Below, in pieces: positions 13,250-13,691 of a DNA stretch of 13,691 bases. The notes under the pieces were generated by a model. The model was not told the origin of the DNA, did not search any database, and saw only the letters and a program-made list of their open reading frames with translations. A program made the position numbers and the translations under genes. This DNA is from DASZHJ01 sp035263705 (GTDB lineage Bacteria > Pseudomonadota > Alphaproteobacteria > ATCC43930 > CGMCC-115725): the NCBI GenBank assembly GCA_035263705.1, contig DATFRA010000069.1, forward strand, positions 1 to 13,691, written 5' to 3'. How positions within the stretch are numbered: position 1 is the first letter of the stretch; every line of letters starts with the position of its first letter.

Positions 13250-13691
13250 CCGCCCTTGACGCCGCCCGCGGCGAGGCCGCCGACGATCTCGCGCTGGATG
13301 AAAACCGTGAGGATCAGCACCGGGAGCGTCACCAGCAAGGCCGCAGCGGCGAGCGGGCCCCAAGAGATCTGCTCGAAGGTGAGCACGTTGTAGACCGCGA
13401 CCGGCAAAGTCCGAGTCTCGCGGCCCGCCAGCACCACGCCGAAGATGAAATTGTTCCAGGAGAAGATGAAGGCGAGGATCGCCGCTACCACGACGCCCGG
13501 ACGCGAGAGCGGCAGCGCGATGTGCCGGAACGCCTGCCAGAGTGTCGCGCCATCGATCAGCGCGGCCTCCTCGAGATCGGGATGCAGCGTCTCGAAGAAG
13601 CCGATCATCACCCAGACCACGATCGGCACCGTGATGACGAGATGGGTGATCACCATCGGCCATAGCGTGCCGGTGAGGCCCAGCATCTGGA
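13246..13691 (-). CDS. Carbohydrate ABC transporter permease, MalG/UgpE type (5' end outside window)
   Basis: The C-terminal 147 residues or so of an inner-membrane permease; the frame remains open to the window edge. It carries the MalG-family EAA loop with DLEEAALIDGATLWQAFRHI followed by ALPLSRPG, then FIFSWNNFIFGVVLAG and the typical closing helices and short basic tail (IQREIVGGLAAGGVKGG). This subfamily (sugar, glycerol-3-phosphate and polyol importers) is distinct from the permeases at 6734-8466, so it belongs to a second importer whose other genes should lie to the right. The stop TGA is at 13246-13248; the true start is not visible, and an internal ATG at 13686 is not a credible start since the family needs about 130 more residues. 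Confidence 0.92.
   Translation of the reverse strand, partial: QMLGLTGTLWPMVITHLVITVPIVVWVMIGFFETLHPDLEEAALIDGATLWQAFRHIALPLSRPGVVVAAILAFIFSWNNFIFGVVLAGRETRTLPVAVYNVLTFEQISWGPLAAAALLVTLPVLILTVFIQREIVGGLAAGGVKGG

Noticed and set aside
1..13691. tRNA, rRNA, CRISPR repeats, insertion sequences or attachment sites
   Set aside because: Looked for along both strands; no cloverleaf-like segment, regularly spaced repeats, transposase or integrase coding sequence was seen.

Overview
The window is a G+C-rich (roughly two-thirds by eye) bacterial chromosome segment packed with genes on both strands. Its gene families (DHA2 exporter, class A flavin monooxygenase, PotABCD-type importer, RraA-like protein, YihY/BrkB protein) and TTGACC/TTGACA-type -35 boxes suggest an alphaproteobacterium of the Rhizobiales or Rhodospirillales kind. 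That placement is an inference without a marker gene. No tRNA, rRNA, CRISPR array, insertion sequence or transposase is visible, and no non-coding gap reaches 300 bp; the largest is 190 bp.

Layout. (1) Positions 1-180 hold the 3' end of a plus-strand gene of unknown function. (2) Positions 187-4969, all minus strand and read right to left: a class A FAD monooxygenase, a patatin-like phospholipase, a small protein with two antibiotic-biosynthesis-monooxygenase (ABM)-type domains, and a 14-segment DHA2 drug exporter. The gaps are short (84, 61 and 39 bp), so this looks like one transcription unit, perhaps for oxidative processing and export of an aromatic or otherwise toxic compound. (3) Position 5038 starts a YihY/BrkB-family membrane protein, divergent from the monooxygenase over a 68-bp shared region. 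(4) Positions 5989-10791, minus strand, form a complete ABC importer operon: binding protein, ATPase, permease 1, permease 2, then an RraA-like protein. Gaps are 10 bp, 2 bp, a 4-bp overlap and 25 bp. (5) Position 10982 starts a plus-strand secreted beta-helix (bactofilin-like) protein with a membrane C-terminus, divergent from the importer operon. (6) Positions 12100-13197, minus strand, encode a threonine aldolase, lying 48 bp downstream of (7) the 3' part of a MalG-type sugar ABC permease that runs off the right edge.

How the genes work together. The ABC-importer operon is the clearest functional unit: a PotD/AfuA-like binding protein delivers a small solute through two permeases powered by one ATPase. 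The co-transcribed RraA-like protein is a candidate intracellular enzyme for that solute, or a product of it. The monooxygenase-to-exporter set is the second unit. The right edge belongs to a different, sugar-type importer whose operon may also carry the threonine aldolase.

No clearly novel system is evident. The points most worth a second look are the duplicated ABM protein within the four-gene oxidative cluster, the RraA-like protein lacking the acidic residue of the aldolase motif, the secreted beta-helix/membrane fusion, and three convergent gene junctions with essentially no room for terminators.
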